Assembly: GCA_027026295.1 (NCBI GenBank)
Contig: JALVOR010000176.1
Coordinates: forward strand, 6,466-14,835
DNA from: Anaerolineales bacterium
GTDB lineage: Bacteria > Chloroflexota > Anaerolineae > Anaerolineales > DRMV01
Reading direction: 5' to 3'
Length of the DNA stretch: 8,370 nt
The position numbers and the translations under genes are program-made. The notes under the pieces are model-generated. The model worked only from the letters and a program-made list of their open reading frames with translations. It was not told where the DNA came from and made no database searches. Shown here piece by piece: positions 1 to 6,026 of the stretch (the first letter of the stretch is position 1; each line of letters starts with the position of its first letter).

Positions 1-711
1 AGGGATAACACACTGCGGCGCTTCGCCCGCGGGCGCATTCTGCGCGTTGACCAAAATGCCCAAATAGGGCGAAGGGTCGAGGGTGTTTTCGATTTTCAAT
101 TCGTTGCGGTAATGACCGCTGCCATCGTCGAGTACGATGGAAAAGTGCAAATGCACGCCTGTGGGGCGCAGCGGATTGCCGGAATAGTTGCCCTGATAGC
201 CCAACAGGGTGCCCGCCCTCACGAAAACGTCATGGGTCCCCGCCGGGAAAGCAACAAAGGAATTCCCCTGCGGGTCGGCCATGTGGGTGTAGTAGGTCCA
301 AATCGTACGGCCAGGGTGCAGCGGGTCGTCGTGGCGGATGATGACTGCCGATTTCCAGCCGGCCTCGCGGGTAAGGAAGCCGTCGTAGGCGGCATAGACG
401 GGCGTTTCGCCGGGGGCGGTGCCGCCGAAAACATCGATGCCCTGATGCCGGTGGGGAAAGTGAAAAACACCGCCCCAGAGATAGCCAATATAGCCCGTGG
501 TGGGGAAGAGAAAAGGGGCATCGCCGCAGCGGGTGAGGGCTTCCACCTTCCAGTCGGCGTGCTCCTCAGGATGCCGGATGAAGGCCAGCACCCGCTTCGA
601 GCGGGGGAACGTGTGCACCCAGGCCGCCACAGGCGTTACCAGCAGCGCGATGAGGCACAGGATGAGCACAAAGAGCACAACAGGGGCTATTAACCGGCGG
701 ATTTTATCCAT
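1..711 (-). CDS. Membrane-anchored M23 family metallopeptidase, C-terminus cut by the window edge
   Basis: A reading frame without a stop runs from an ATG at 711 to the left edge (237 codons seen). An in-frame stop at 721-723 lies just upstream, which fixes the start within a few codons. The N-terminus is a short basic segment followed by one hydrophobic helix (about residues 7-30), either a signal anchor or an uncleaved signal peptide, so the rest should be outside the membrane. The peptidase domain carries the zinc ligands of the M23/LytM family: HQGID (H89, D93), a YTHM block (H143) and HLHF (H187, H189). Family members cut peptide cross-links of peptidoglycan. All expected ligands are present, so it looks active. 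There is no long coiled coil before the domain, unlike EnvC/NlpD-type division activators. No good Shine-Dalgarno sequence is visible upstream. Substrate and role are inferred from the family only. Confidence 0.88.
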   Translation of the reverse strand, partial: MDKIRRLIAPVVLFVLILCLIALLVTPVAAWVHTFPRSKRVLAFIRHPEEHADWKVEALTRCGDAPFLFPTTGYIGYLWGGVFHFPHRHQGIDVFGGTAPGETPVYAAYDGFLTREAGWKSAVIIRHDDPLHPGRTIWTYYTHMADPQGNSFVAFPAGTHDVFVRAGTLLGYQGNYSGNPLRPTGVHLHFSIVLDDGSGHYRNELKIENTLDPSPYLGILVNAQNAPAGEAPQCVIP

Positions 712-766
712 AATCGGGAACTACAAAACGAAATTTAGCGAAAACACCGAACAATAGTAGTGAGTT
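712..766 (-). other. AT-rich gap between the YbaK-like gene and the M23 gene
   Basis: This 55-base gap is clearly more AT-rich than its surroundings, with T-rich runs on the minus strand, so it may hold a separate promoter for the M23 gene. I could not find a -35/-10 pair with reasonable spacing, and there is no hairpin that would make a terminator for the upstream gene. Confidence 0.3.
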
Positions 767-1279
767 TTACGAAAACCACCCTTCAGCGGGCGCCTGCACA
801 GCCACCACGGAAGGGCGAACGGCTTGCAACAACGCCCGGGGGGCAATTTTCAACAAGGCTTGCTCTGCCCCGCCACCGCCGTAAACCATCTCGTGCTGCA
901 ACACGCTCTCATCCAGCAACGTCGGCAACGGCTGCCGATGCCCCAAAGGTGGCACCGCGCCCACCGGGTAGCCCGTCGCCGCCAGCACCTCATCGGGTCG
1001 GGCAATGCGGATGCGTTTGCGGCTCACGCCCAAATGCCGCGCCAGGGCACGGGTATCCACCTTCGCGGTGCCGCTGGCAATGACCAGCATCGGCTCGCCC
1101 TGCACCATGAACACCACGGTCTTGACAATGCGCTCCGGCGTCACGCCCACCGCCCTTGCCGCGGCAACCACCGTAGGCGTTGGCACATCCAGCCGCAGCA
1201 CCTCGCCCGCTATGCCACGGGCGCGCAAATAACCTTCCAAATCATCAGGGGTCAGCATCGTTACCGGTTGATCATTCAT
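767..1279 (-). CDS. YbaK/EbsC-family aminoacyl-tRNA deacylase (Cys-tRNA(Pro)/prolyl-tRNA editing type)
   Basis: The 170-residue protein matches the length and layout of the YbaK/ProX/INS editing fold. Family members hydrolyse mischarged tRNA (for example Cys-tRNA-Pro or Ala-tRNA-Pro) in the cytoplasm. Visible signatures are the lysine in IVKTVVF (K53, the conserved catalytic lysine position), the segment GYPVGAVPPLGH (103-114) corresponding to the conserved Gly/Pro loop, and the following LLDESV (D123, E124). The ATG at 1279 is the longest possible ATG start because an in-frame TAG lies at 1289-1291. A GGGAG on the minus strand sits about 14 bases away, which is rather far, and a second in-frame ATG at 1258 (residue 8) is possible. 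A 58-base gap separates it from the Nudix gene upstream, so it may be a distal operon member or have its own promoter. Which tRNA it edits cannot be told from sequence. Confidence 0.87.
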   Translation of the reverse strand: MNDQPVTMLTPDDLEGYLRARGIAGEVLRLDVPTPTVVAAARAVGVTPERIVKTVVFMVQGEPMLVIASGTAKVDTRALARHLGVSRKRIRIARPDEVLAATGYPVGAVPPLGHRQPLPTLLDESVLQHEMVYGGGGAEQALLKIAPRALLQAVRPSVVAVQAPAEGWFS

Positions 1280-1307
1280 GATTCGCTGCTACGCTCCCTG
1301 GTTCTGC

Positions 1308-1335
1308 GTGCATCCACCTCATCCGCGATCCATTT
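1308..1335 (-). repeat. Degenerate intergenic repeat, copy A
   Basis: Read on the minus strand, 1335-1320 (AAATGGATCGCGGATG) matches 5877-5892 on the plus strand at 15 of 16 positions. Weaker similarity continues to 1308 (GGAT then CAC shared). It fills much of the gap between the Nudix and YbaK-like genes. Both copies are intergenic. Such GGAT/CACGGAT strings look like remnants of a dispersed repeat, but with two short copies this is an inference. Confidence 0.35.
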
Positions 1336-1337
1336 CC

Positions 1338-1763
1338 TCAAGGTTGATTCGTCACCAACCTGCGCGCCCGGCGCACCCATTCGCGTTCAGACTCAAAAGT
1401 GAGCAGCGCCTCGGCTTCGTCCCATGGCACCCAGCGGGGGCGAAATTGCGCCTCTGGGGCATGGTCGGGGGTCAGGCTGCCTTCCCGCAACATCAGGAAG
1501 TAAAACTCATCCCGCTCGTAAGTTTTCCCCTGGTAATGAAAAGCCACATGCTGCCTGCCCAAATCGGCAAGCATCCGCAACTGCTCAAAACCGCTCTCCT
1601 CGCCAACTTCCCGCAGGGCCGTTTCACGGGGAGATTCACCGGGGTCGATATGCCCCTTGGGCAGGCGCACCTCGCCGCGGCTGGAGCGTTCCAGCACCAT
1701 GACCCTGCCCGACGCATGCACAACCACCCCTCCGGCAGCCTGATAGCGAATGACTTCCGACAT
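1338..1763 (-). CDS. Nudix hydrolase (MutT/Ap4A-hydrolase-like)
   Basis: This 141-residue protein contains a complete Nudix box, G-x5-E-x7-REVGEESGF, at residues 37-59 (G37, E43, R51, E52, E55, E56), preceded by LPKGH as in many nucleoside-polyphosphate hydrolases. The family cleaves a nucleoside diphosphate linked to another moiety, using Mg2+ bound by the box glutamates. The substrate cannot be assigned, though the LPKGHIDPGE form is common among diadenosine-polyphosphate and similar house-cleaning enzymes. The open frame extends 33 codons further upstream, but that extension lies over dgkA and reads as low-complexity Cys/Arg/Trp-rich sequence. The ATG at 1763 has a strong Shine-Dalgarno sequence and sits one base after the dgkA stop (TGAAATG on the minus strand), so translation is probably coupled. 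There is no signal peptide; the protein should be cytoplasmic. Confidence 0.93.
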   Translation of the reverse strand: MSEVIRYQAAGGVVVHASGRVMVLERSSRGEVRLPKGHIDPGESPRETALREVGEESGFEQLRMLADLGRQHVAFHYQGKTYERDEFYFLMLREGSLTPDHAPEAQFRPRWVPWDEAEALLTFESEREWVRRARRLVTNQP

Positions 1764-1764
1764 T

Positions 1765-2133
1765 TCAGCCTCCTCCCAAACGGGCAAGCAACGGCGGCAG
1801 GAAAACCAGCAGCCCCACCACCACAGCCGCGACAGCCGCGAGCAGCACACCCGCGGCAGCAACGTCTTTGGCGACTTTCGCGAGGGGATGAAAATCGGGG
1901 CTGGTCAAATCCACCACGGCTTCCACCGCGGTGTTGAACGCTTCGGCAACCCACACAGCGCCGATCGCCAACGTCAGTGCCACCCACGCCAGCGTCGAAA
2001 CCCCCAGCCACCACCCCACCGCCACCACCGCCACCGTCATGGCGAGGTGAATGCGGGCATGGGGCTGCGTGCGCAGCAAATAAGCCAGCCCTTCAAAGGC
2101 AAAGCGGAAAGCGCTGATGCGGTCGCGAGGCAT
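1765..2133 (-). CDS. dgkA: Diacylglycerol kinase / undecaprenol kinase (DgkA family)
   Basis: This 122-residue integral membrane protein has the typical DgkA length and three hydrophobic helices (about 28-44, 47-63 and 91-112). The active-site signature is present: EAFNTAVEAVVD at 64-75 (E64, N67, E71, D75) followed by the KVAKDVAAAG block (K89, D90). DgkA enzymes phosphorylate a lipid alcohol at the membrane with ATP. In Gram-positive bacteria the preferred substrate is undecaprenol, which returns the C55 carrier to the cell-wall pathway, while in E. coli it is diacylglycerol. The neighbourhood (pgpH, ybeY, and a PAP2 phosphatase in the same block) favours the undecaprenol role, but this is inference. 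The ATG at 2133 has an AAGGTG ribosome site (2138-2143) that overlaps the ybeY stop codon, with an 8-base gap between the genes. Confidence 0.93.
   Translation of the reverse strand: MPRDRISAFRFAFEGLAYLLRTQPHARIHLAMTVAVVAVGWWLGVSTLAWVALTLAIGAVWVAEAFNTAVEAVVDLTSPDFHPLAKVAKDVAAAGVLLAAVAAVVVGLLVFLPPLLARLGGG
1769..1777 (-). promoter_or_regulatory. Ribosome binding site of the Nudix gene, inside the dgkA 3' end
   Basis: The minus strand reads GGGAGGAGG with five bases before the ATG at 1763. The same bases encode the last glycines of DgkA. This site decides for the shorter Nudix start over the longer open frame. Confidence 0.8.
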
Positions 2134-2141
2134 GAAACACC

Positions 2142-2600
2142 TTACGGCGGGTCAAGGGGGCATCCAAGGGCTTCCAACACCGCCCGCTGCGCTGCCCACA
2201 TGCGGGCTTTCTCCTCCGGCTCGGCGTGGTCATACCCCAAAAGGTGCAGCATGCCATGTACCACCAACAGGCAGAGTTCCCACGCCACCGGGTGCCCGCC
2301 CCGCGCCGCCTGCCGTGCCGCCTGGGGATAGGAAATCGCAATATCGCCCAGATAAACCGCACCGGTCTCGGGATCGGGGGTGCCATCCTCAAAGGAAAGC
2401 ACATCCGTGGGGGCGTCCACGCCGCGGTAACGGGCGTTGAGCGCACGCAGGGCTTTGTCGGCGGCAATTTCAACGGAACACGCCGCCGGAGCGCCCGTGC
2501 CGTGGGCTTCCCAAACGGCCTGGGCCGCCTGCGCCAGTTGGTTGGCATCCACAGCATCGCGAAACGTCTCGGCCACGAACAAATGCACCGTCAGCGTCAT
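2142..2600 (-). CDS. ybeY: Endoribonuclease YbeY (rRNA maturation factor)
   Basis: The 152-residue protein carries the invariant YbeY zinc motif HGMLHLLGYDH at 115-125 (ligands H115, H119, H125) and the conserved PTDVLSF segment at 64-70, followed by LGDI (84-87). YbeY is a cytoplasmic metal-dependent single-strand endoribonuclease involved in 16S rRNA 3' end maturation and 70S ribosome quality control. Its length is normal for the family. The ATG overlaps the pgpH stop codon by four bases (ATGA), and its ribosome site GGAGAG is encoded in the last codons of pgpH, so the two are translationally coupled. The order pgpH-ybeY-dgkA is the classical conserved arrangement and supports the assignment. 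Confidence 0.96.
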   Translation of the reverse strand: MTLTVHLFVAETFRDAVDANQLAQAAQAVWEAHGTGAPAACSVEIAADKALRALNARYRGVDAPTDVLSFEDGTPDPETGAVYLGDIAISYPQAARQAARGGHPVAWELCLLVVHGMLHLLGYDHAEPEEKARMWAAQRAVLEALGCPLDPP

Positions 2601-4771
2601 GGTATCTCTCCGGAAGCCGGCTCTTCCAATTGCATCATCGCCTCAGAAACCGGCAAGGTTTTCTGCCCGCGCTCTTCGAGTTTGGGATATTCGATGCGGG
2701 GATGGTAAATCCCTTTGAGGACGGCCACGATGGTATCTTCGATGGTTTGCAGATCGCGCAAGGTGAGGCCGGTATCGCTGAGTTGCCCCTCGCGAATGCG
2801 GGCAGCAATGGTATCGTGCACCAGCATCCGCAGGGCGTGCTCATCTTCGGGGCGCTCGGCGCGGGAACGCGCCTCACAGGCGTCAGCCAGCATCACCAGG
2901 GCGGTTTCCTTGCTCTGGGGGCGCGGGCCGGGATAGCGGAAATCGGCAGGGTCTACTTTCGCCTCGTCGTTGCCATGCTGCCTGACCGCCTGCGCATACT
3001 GGAAGCGCGTGAGCAACGTGCCGTGATGCTCGGCAATGAAACTCTGCACACGGTGCGGCAGGCCATACTGCTGCGCCAACGCCAGGCCGTCGGTCACGTG
3101 GCTGATGATGGCGCGAGCGCTTTCTTCAGGCGACATACCCTCATGGGGGTTGAGGTGGCCGGGAGGCTGGTTTTCGATGAAAAACTGAGGGTTCTTTACC
3201 TTCCCCACATCGTGGTAAAGCGCGCCAACGCGGGTCAGAAGGGCGTCTGCGCCAATTGCACGGGCAGCCTGCTCTGCAAGGTTGGCAACCTGCAAACTAT
3301 GCTGATAGGTGCCAGGGGCTTCCCGCAGCAGCAGTTGCAACAGGGACTGGTCGGGGCGCGAAAGTTCCAGCAACTGTAGCGGGGTCACCTCTCCCAGCCA
3401 CGGTGCAACGAAGAAATAAAAGATCGCGCCGGCCACCGCCGAAAGCACGCCCGTAAACAATGCCCCCGCCAACAGCACCACCAGCCCCGGCACATCGGTG
3501 GCAGGGGAAGGCAAGCGCGTCGCCAGCACGGTCATGCCGCCCGCAAACGCCATGCCCGCGGCAGCAATCAAAAAACGGCTCATCCGCTGGGCTTGCTGCA
3601 CCAGCACCATGCCCATCAGCCCCATGCCGAGGTAGTAAACCACCAGTTCGTAGCCACGCGGCAAGCCGTAAAGGCTCAAAGCCACCAGCGGAATGGTAAG
3701 GGCAAACGCCAGTTCGGCGTCGAAGAGCAAATACATCCCTATTGTGAATGCCGCCAGAGGATAGAGATAGGGCACCACGGCGTGGCCGGGCATAATCAGC
3801 CGAGCGCCCACCAAAAACAGCAGCGGTGAAACCACCACCACCAGCAAGGCGCGCCTGTTGTCGCATACCGACAGGCGGCGGTAATGCAGATAAAGCGCCA
3901 CCAGCAGGAACGCCAGCAAGGTAAGCAAAATCGGCCCCAACACCGCCTGCCAGCGCGCCGTGCCTTGCAGCAAGCCGTATTCCTGCAAGGCTTCGATGTC
4001 GGCTTCGGTGAGCACCTGGCCGCGCTGCACGATGGTTTCCCCCCGGCGGTAAGAGCGCATCACCGGCTTCACCGCCGCGCGGGCTTTTTCGCGCGCCTGG
4101 TCGGTTAGTTCGGGGCTGTAAAGGCTGTTGGGGGCAAGGAAGGCTTCCACCAGCCGTTGCACAATATCGGCCTGGCGCTCGGGAATGGTAAGGTCAATGA
4201 ACGCCGGAATGTTGCGGTGGGCGGCTTCGAGTTGGTCTTCCCGAATGGGGGAGCGCATCATGGCTTCCAGCACCCGCTGCGCTTCCTTCTGGGTGCTTTG
4301 CCAGCGCCGCTCGTCCATGGTGAGCAGGTAGCGGGCTTCGCCGGGCGTGAGGCGCAAACCGCGAATGGCAGCCAGATCGTTCAGTTTTTCTTCCTGCGAG
4401 GCGTAGGGGTCGGCACGCACCGCAGTGATGAAGGCCAGGGCCGCGCGCAGCCGCTCCAACTGCTGGCGGCCAATGCTGGCATCGGGCGGGGCATAAATCC
4501 GGGGCACTGCCTGCGCAGCGGCCTCGCGTTTGCTTTCTGTGAGCACTTCGCTCTTGAAAGTGTGGCTGTAAGGCGCCAGAATATCCCGCGGGGCAACTTC
4601 GCCCGCGTGCAGCATCAAATTATCCTCTGCGGTAGTGAACCACATCACCGCGGCGGCAAGCGCCAAAGCCCCCAGACCCAGCAGCCATCGGTAGGCACGC
4701 GAAGGCTTCCCTCGCCGCCGAGGCGACGGGGTTGCGCTGCTTTCGCCATTACCGGGCAACACGACGGCCAT
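2597..4771 (-). CDS. pgpH: PgpH-type 7TM-HD membrane phosphodiesterase (c-di-AMP degrading)
   Basis: This is a large membrane protein of 724 residues from the ATG at 4771. In order it has a basic N-terminus, one membrane helix (about 28-46), an extracytoplasmic domain of about 225 residues (7TMR-HDED type), a cluster of seven predicted helices (about 274-455) and a cytoplasmic HD domain. The HD residues are visible: H491 in TYQHS, H520-D521 in YHDVGK, H558 in SHVTDG, H582-H583 in EHHGT and D630 in LADACEA. Family members such as Listeria PgpH hydrolyse c-di-AMP to pApA, a signal tied to wall and osmotic homeostasis. An in-frame TTG at 4783 would add four residues and lies one base after the yqeY stop; I prefer the ATG because neither has a strong ribosome site. 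The stop overlaps the ybeY start. The assignment to the family is firm; c-di-AMP as substrate rests on the family. Confidence 0.95.
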   Translation of the reverse strand: MAVVLPGNGESSATPSPRRRGKPSRAYRWLLGLGALALAAAVMWFTTAEDNLMLHAGEVAPRDILAPYSHTFKSEVLTESKREAAAQAVPRIYAPPDASIGRQQLERLRAALAFITAVRADPYASQEEKLNDLAAIRGLRLTPGEARYLLTMDERRWQSTQKEAQRVLEAMMRSPIREDQLEAAHRNIPAFIDLTIPERQADIVQRLVEAFLAPNSLYSPELTDQAREKARAAVKPVMRSYRRGETIVQRGQVLTEADIEALQEYGLLQGTARWQAVLGPILLTLLAFLLVALYLHYRRLSVCDNRRALLVVVVSPLLFLVGARLIMPGHAVVPYLYPLAAFTIGMYLLFDAELAFALTIPLVALSLYGLPRGYELVVYYLGMGLMGMVLVQQAQRMSRFLIAAAGMAFAGGMTVLATRLPSPATDVPGLVVLLAGALFTGVLSAVAGAIFYFFVAPWLGEVTPLQLLELSRPDQSLLQLLLREAPGTYQHSLQVANLAEQAARAIGADALLTRVGALYHDVGKVKNPQFFIENQPPGHLNPHEGMSPEESARAIISHVTDGLALAQQYGLPHRVQSFIAEHHGTLLTRFQYAQAVRQHGNDEAKVDPADFRYPGPRPQSKETALVMLADACEARSRAERPEDEHALRMLVHDTIAARIREGQLSDTGLTLRDLQTIEDTIVAVLKGIYHPRIEYPKLEERGQKTLPVSEAMMQLEEPASGEIP

Positions 4772-4784
4772 CAATCTGCCCAAG

Positions 4785-5234
4785 TCAGGAATTCTGCAAC
4801 AGACGCCGCACCACCTGACTGGCTTCCTTGCCGGTGGCGCGCCCCTGCAAACGCGGCATGAGCGCCGACATCACCTTGCCCATGTCGCGCGGCGAGGTCG
4901 CGCCCACCTCAGCAATCACTTCACGCCCCAGGGCTTCCAGTTCAGCCTCGGTGAATGGCGCCGGCAGGAATTCCTGCAACACGGCAATTTCGGCTTCGGC
5001 AGCGGCAATCAGGTCATCGCGTCCGGCCTTTTGCGCGCCTTCCAGCGCCTCGCGGCGCATCTTGAGTTCCTTTTGCAGCACAGTCAGCAGCGCGCTTTCG
5101 TCCAGCGCACCGCCTGCTTCCACCTCGGCCAGTTTGATGGCGGCCAGCGCAGAGCGCACCGTGCGCTTGCGAAGGTCGTCGCGCTGCCGCATGGCTTCCT
5201 TCAAAGCAAGTTGGAGTTTCTGTTTCGTATCCAT
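4785..5234 (-). CDS. yqeY: YqeY/GatB-domain protein
   Basis: This 149-residue cytoplasmic protein is mostly helical, with the YqeY family pattern: a charged N-terminal helix (KLQLALKEAM), a QKELKMRREA helix, the EIAVLQEFLP hinge (about 82-91), and a C-terminal tail domain DMGKVMSALMPRLQGRATGKEASQ-like region resembling the tRNA-contacting tail of GatB. Its exact role is unknown; the family is widespread, often near rpsU, dnaG or pgpH, and is thought to contact tRNA. A TTG at 5258 would add eight residues, but the ATG at 5234 is better: a near-consensus promoter ends six bases before it, so the transcript would start at or next to this ATG. The pgpH frame begins 13 bases after its stop, so the two should be cotranscribed. 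Confidence 0.92.
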   Translation of the reverse strand: MDTKQKLQLALKEAMRQRDDLRKRTVRSALAAIKLAEVEAGGALDESALLTVLQKELKMRREALEGAQKAGRDDLIAAAEAEIAVLQEFLPAPFTEAELEALGREVIAEVGATSPRDMGKVMSALMPRLQGRATGKEASQVVRRLLQNS

Positions 5235-5240
5235 GCCTTC

Positions 5241-5271
5241 ATTATACCAGCGCCACAAGCGCCAGGGTCAA
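5241..5271 (-). promoter_or_regulatory. Putative promoter giving a leaderless yqeY transcript
   Basis: On the minus strand there is a TTGACC at 5271-5266 and a perfect TATAAT at 5246-5241 preceded by TG plus one base (extended -10). The spacer is 19 bases, longer than the usual 17, but an extended -10 tolerates this. The expected start of transcription, about seven bases past the -10, falls on the A of the yqeY ATG at 5234. The -10 includes the TAA stop codon of the PAP2 gene. A partial AAGG just before the ATG is too close to serve as a ribosome site. Confidence 0.55.
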
Positions 5272-5757
5272 ACCGCCCATGAGCAACCCCACCCCAATGC
5301 CTGCAAGCACGTCCGAAACGTAATGCACGCCCATCGCCACCCGCGCTAAGGAAACCAGCGGCGCCCAAACCGTGAGCGCCACCGCCGCCCAAAGCGGGCA
5401 CACACCCCAGGAAACCGCCGCCAGCAGGGTGGCGCGGGCCGCGTGGCCGGAAGGGAAGGAATGGGGGTCAGTGGTGCGGTAAATTGCGCCCCATTCGCCT
5501 TCGGGGCGGCGGCGGCGGAAGGTGAATTTCAGCGCCAGCACCAGCGCAGCGGTTACAAACACACTCGCGAACAGCACAGCCGCACAACGGCGCAGGGAAG
5601 CCACCTGCCACCCTACCAGCGCCAGCCCCGCGAACCAAAACCACGAATCGCCGGAATGGGCAAACACCGCCGCCAACGTGCGCAGCAGGCCGGGGCGCTC
5701 GGCAACCCGCAACCTGCGGCTGAAGCGGGCGTCCCAATCGAGAAAACTCTGCAGCAT
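5242..5757 (-). CDS. PAP2-family membrane phosphatase (possible undecaprenyl-pyrophosphate phosphatase)
   Basis: The 171-residue protein contains all three signature motifs of the PAP2/acid phosphatase superfamily: K-x6-RP at K77-P85, SFPSGH at 100-105, and R-x5-H-x3-D at R139, H145 and D149. The last has the GVHYVSD form seen in lipid phosphatases. Hydrophobic helices at about 39-52, 58-76, 106-119, 121-137 and 150-170 make it an integral membrane protein with the active site on the outer face. Its size and motifs fit BcrC-type undecaprenyl-pyrophosphate phosphatases or phosphatidic-acid-type phosphatases; sequence alone does not separate them. With dgkA in the same block, a role in C55 carrier recycling is attractive but inferred. 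The frame is open for 34 more codons upstream, but the ATG at 5757 has an AAGGAG five bases before it and begins the recognisable domain. It is the first gene of the minus-strand block. Confidence 0.92.
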   Translation of the reverse strand: MLQSFLDWDARFSRRLRVAERPGLLRTLAAVFAHSGDSWFWFAGLALVGWQVASLRRCAAVLFASVFVTAALVLALKFTFRRRRPEGEWGAIYRTTDPHSFPSGHAARATLLAAVSWGVCPLWAAVALTVWAPLVSLARVAMGVHYVSDVLAGIGVGLLMGGLTLALVALV

Positions 5758-5762
5758 AGCCG

Positions 5763-5768
5763 CTCCTT
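5763..5768 (-). promoter_or_regulatory. Ribosome binding site deciding the PAP2 start
   Basis: AAGGAG on the minus strand, five bases before the ATG at 5757. A possible -10 (TATACT on the minus strand, 5791-5786) lies slightly further upstream, but no matching -35 is visible, so the promoter is uncertain. Confidence 0.7.
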
Positions 5769-5876
5769 GGGGGAAGATTGCCCAAAGTATACCGCAGGCC
5801 ACAGCCCGCCCCCCGCCTCGCTGGCACGCCGGGAGCACACAAATATTGGAGAAGCGCAACTTGTTCAGCCTTGGGA

Positions 5877-5905
5877 AAATGGATCACGGATGCTCACGGA
5901 TACAC
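5877..5905 (+). repeat. Degenerate intergenic repeat, copy B, with internal ten-base periodicity
   Basis: The sequence 5877-5892 (AAATGGATCACGGATG) matches copy A on the minus strand at 15 of 16 positions, and about 22 of 29 aligned positions agree over the whole stretch with one gap. Inside it, two ten-base units, GATCACGGAT and GCTCACGGAT (5882-5901), differ at one position, and a third, more diverged unit follows. It looks like a relic of a dispersed noncoding repeat. Confidence 0.4.
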
Positions 5906-5907
5906 AA

Positions 5908-5945
5908 GGAGAGGGGGCGCGCAGCGGGGGTAAGGTGAGGGCGAG
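5908..5945 (+). other. G-rich strand-asymmetric tract
   Basis: On the plus strand this tract has two runs of five G, one run of three and several GG pairs with almost no T. Its GGAGAGGGGGCG...GGGTAAGGTGAGGGCG style resembles widespread GC-rich dispersed repeats of bacterial intergenic DNA. It has only three runs of three or more G, so a three-layer quadruplex is not clearly predicted. Confidence 0.3.
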
Positions 5946-6015
5946 CAAACTGTAATGTTACGCATTTTGCCTGCCCCCTGGCACGCCCCTTGCACCTATA
6001 CCCATACCCTGACTC

Positions 6016-6021
6016 GGGAGG
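6016..6021 (+). promoter_or_regulatory. Ribosome binding site deciding the start of the 413-residue gene
   Basis: GGGAGG with five bases before the ATG at 6027. The frame is open for 24 codons upstream from an ATG at 5955, but that ATG has no ribosome site and the extra segment reads as non-coding. Confidence 0.8.
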
Positions 6022-6026
6022 AAGCC

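Larger units (their letters stand above)
5758..6026. other. Divergent intergenic region between the PAP2 gene and the uncharacterised plus-strand gene
   Basis: These 269 bases separate two gene sets that point away from each other, so they should hold promoters for both. The minus-strand side has a weak TATACT (5791-5786). The plus-strand side has TGTAAT (5951-5956) and CTATAC near 5997-6002, neither with a good -35 at normal spacing. The middle holds repeat copy B and a G-rich run. The ten-base string CTGGCACGCC occurs twice (5821-5830 and 5978-5987). Open frames run through from both sides but carry no coding signature and lack ribosome sites. Confidence 0.5.

Noticed and set aside
112..693. 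A 193-codon plus-strand frame at the left end
   Set aside because: The opposite strand encodes an M23 peptidase with all zinc ligands in the expected order, so this frame is its shadow.
1280..1337. Tiny open frame after the Nudix stop (GAGGAA followed by ATG)
   Set aside because: It ends after three sense codons beyond the ATG, and the stretch is better explained as repeat copy A.
1764..1862. N-terminal extension of the Nudix protein by 33 residues
   Set aside because: The extension overlaps dgkA, is low-complexity, and the internal ATG at 1763 has a strong ribosome site.
2630..3379. A 249-codon open frame on the plus strand
   Set aside because: It is antisense to the HD and membrane part of pgpH, which has clear family motifs. 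GC-rich DNA gives long antisense frames, and the product has no recognisable motif.
5758..5859. N-terminal extension of the PAP2 protein by 34 residues
   Set aside because: AAGGAG lies five bases before the internal ATG at 5757 and the family domain begins there.
5908..5945. Three-layer G-quadruplex
   Set aside because: Only three runs of three or more G are present; a standard four-run pattern is not met.
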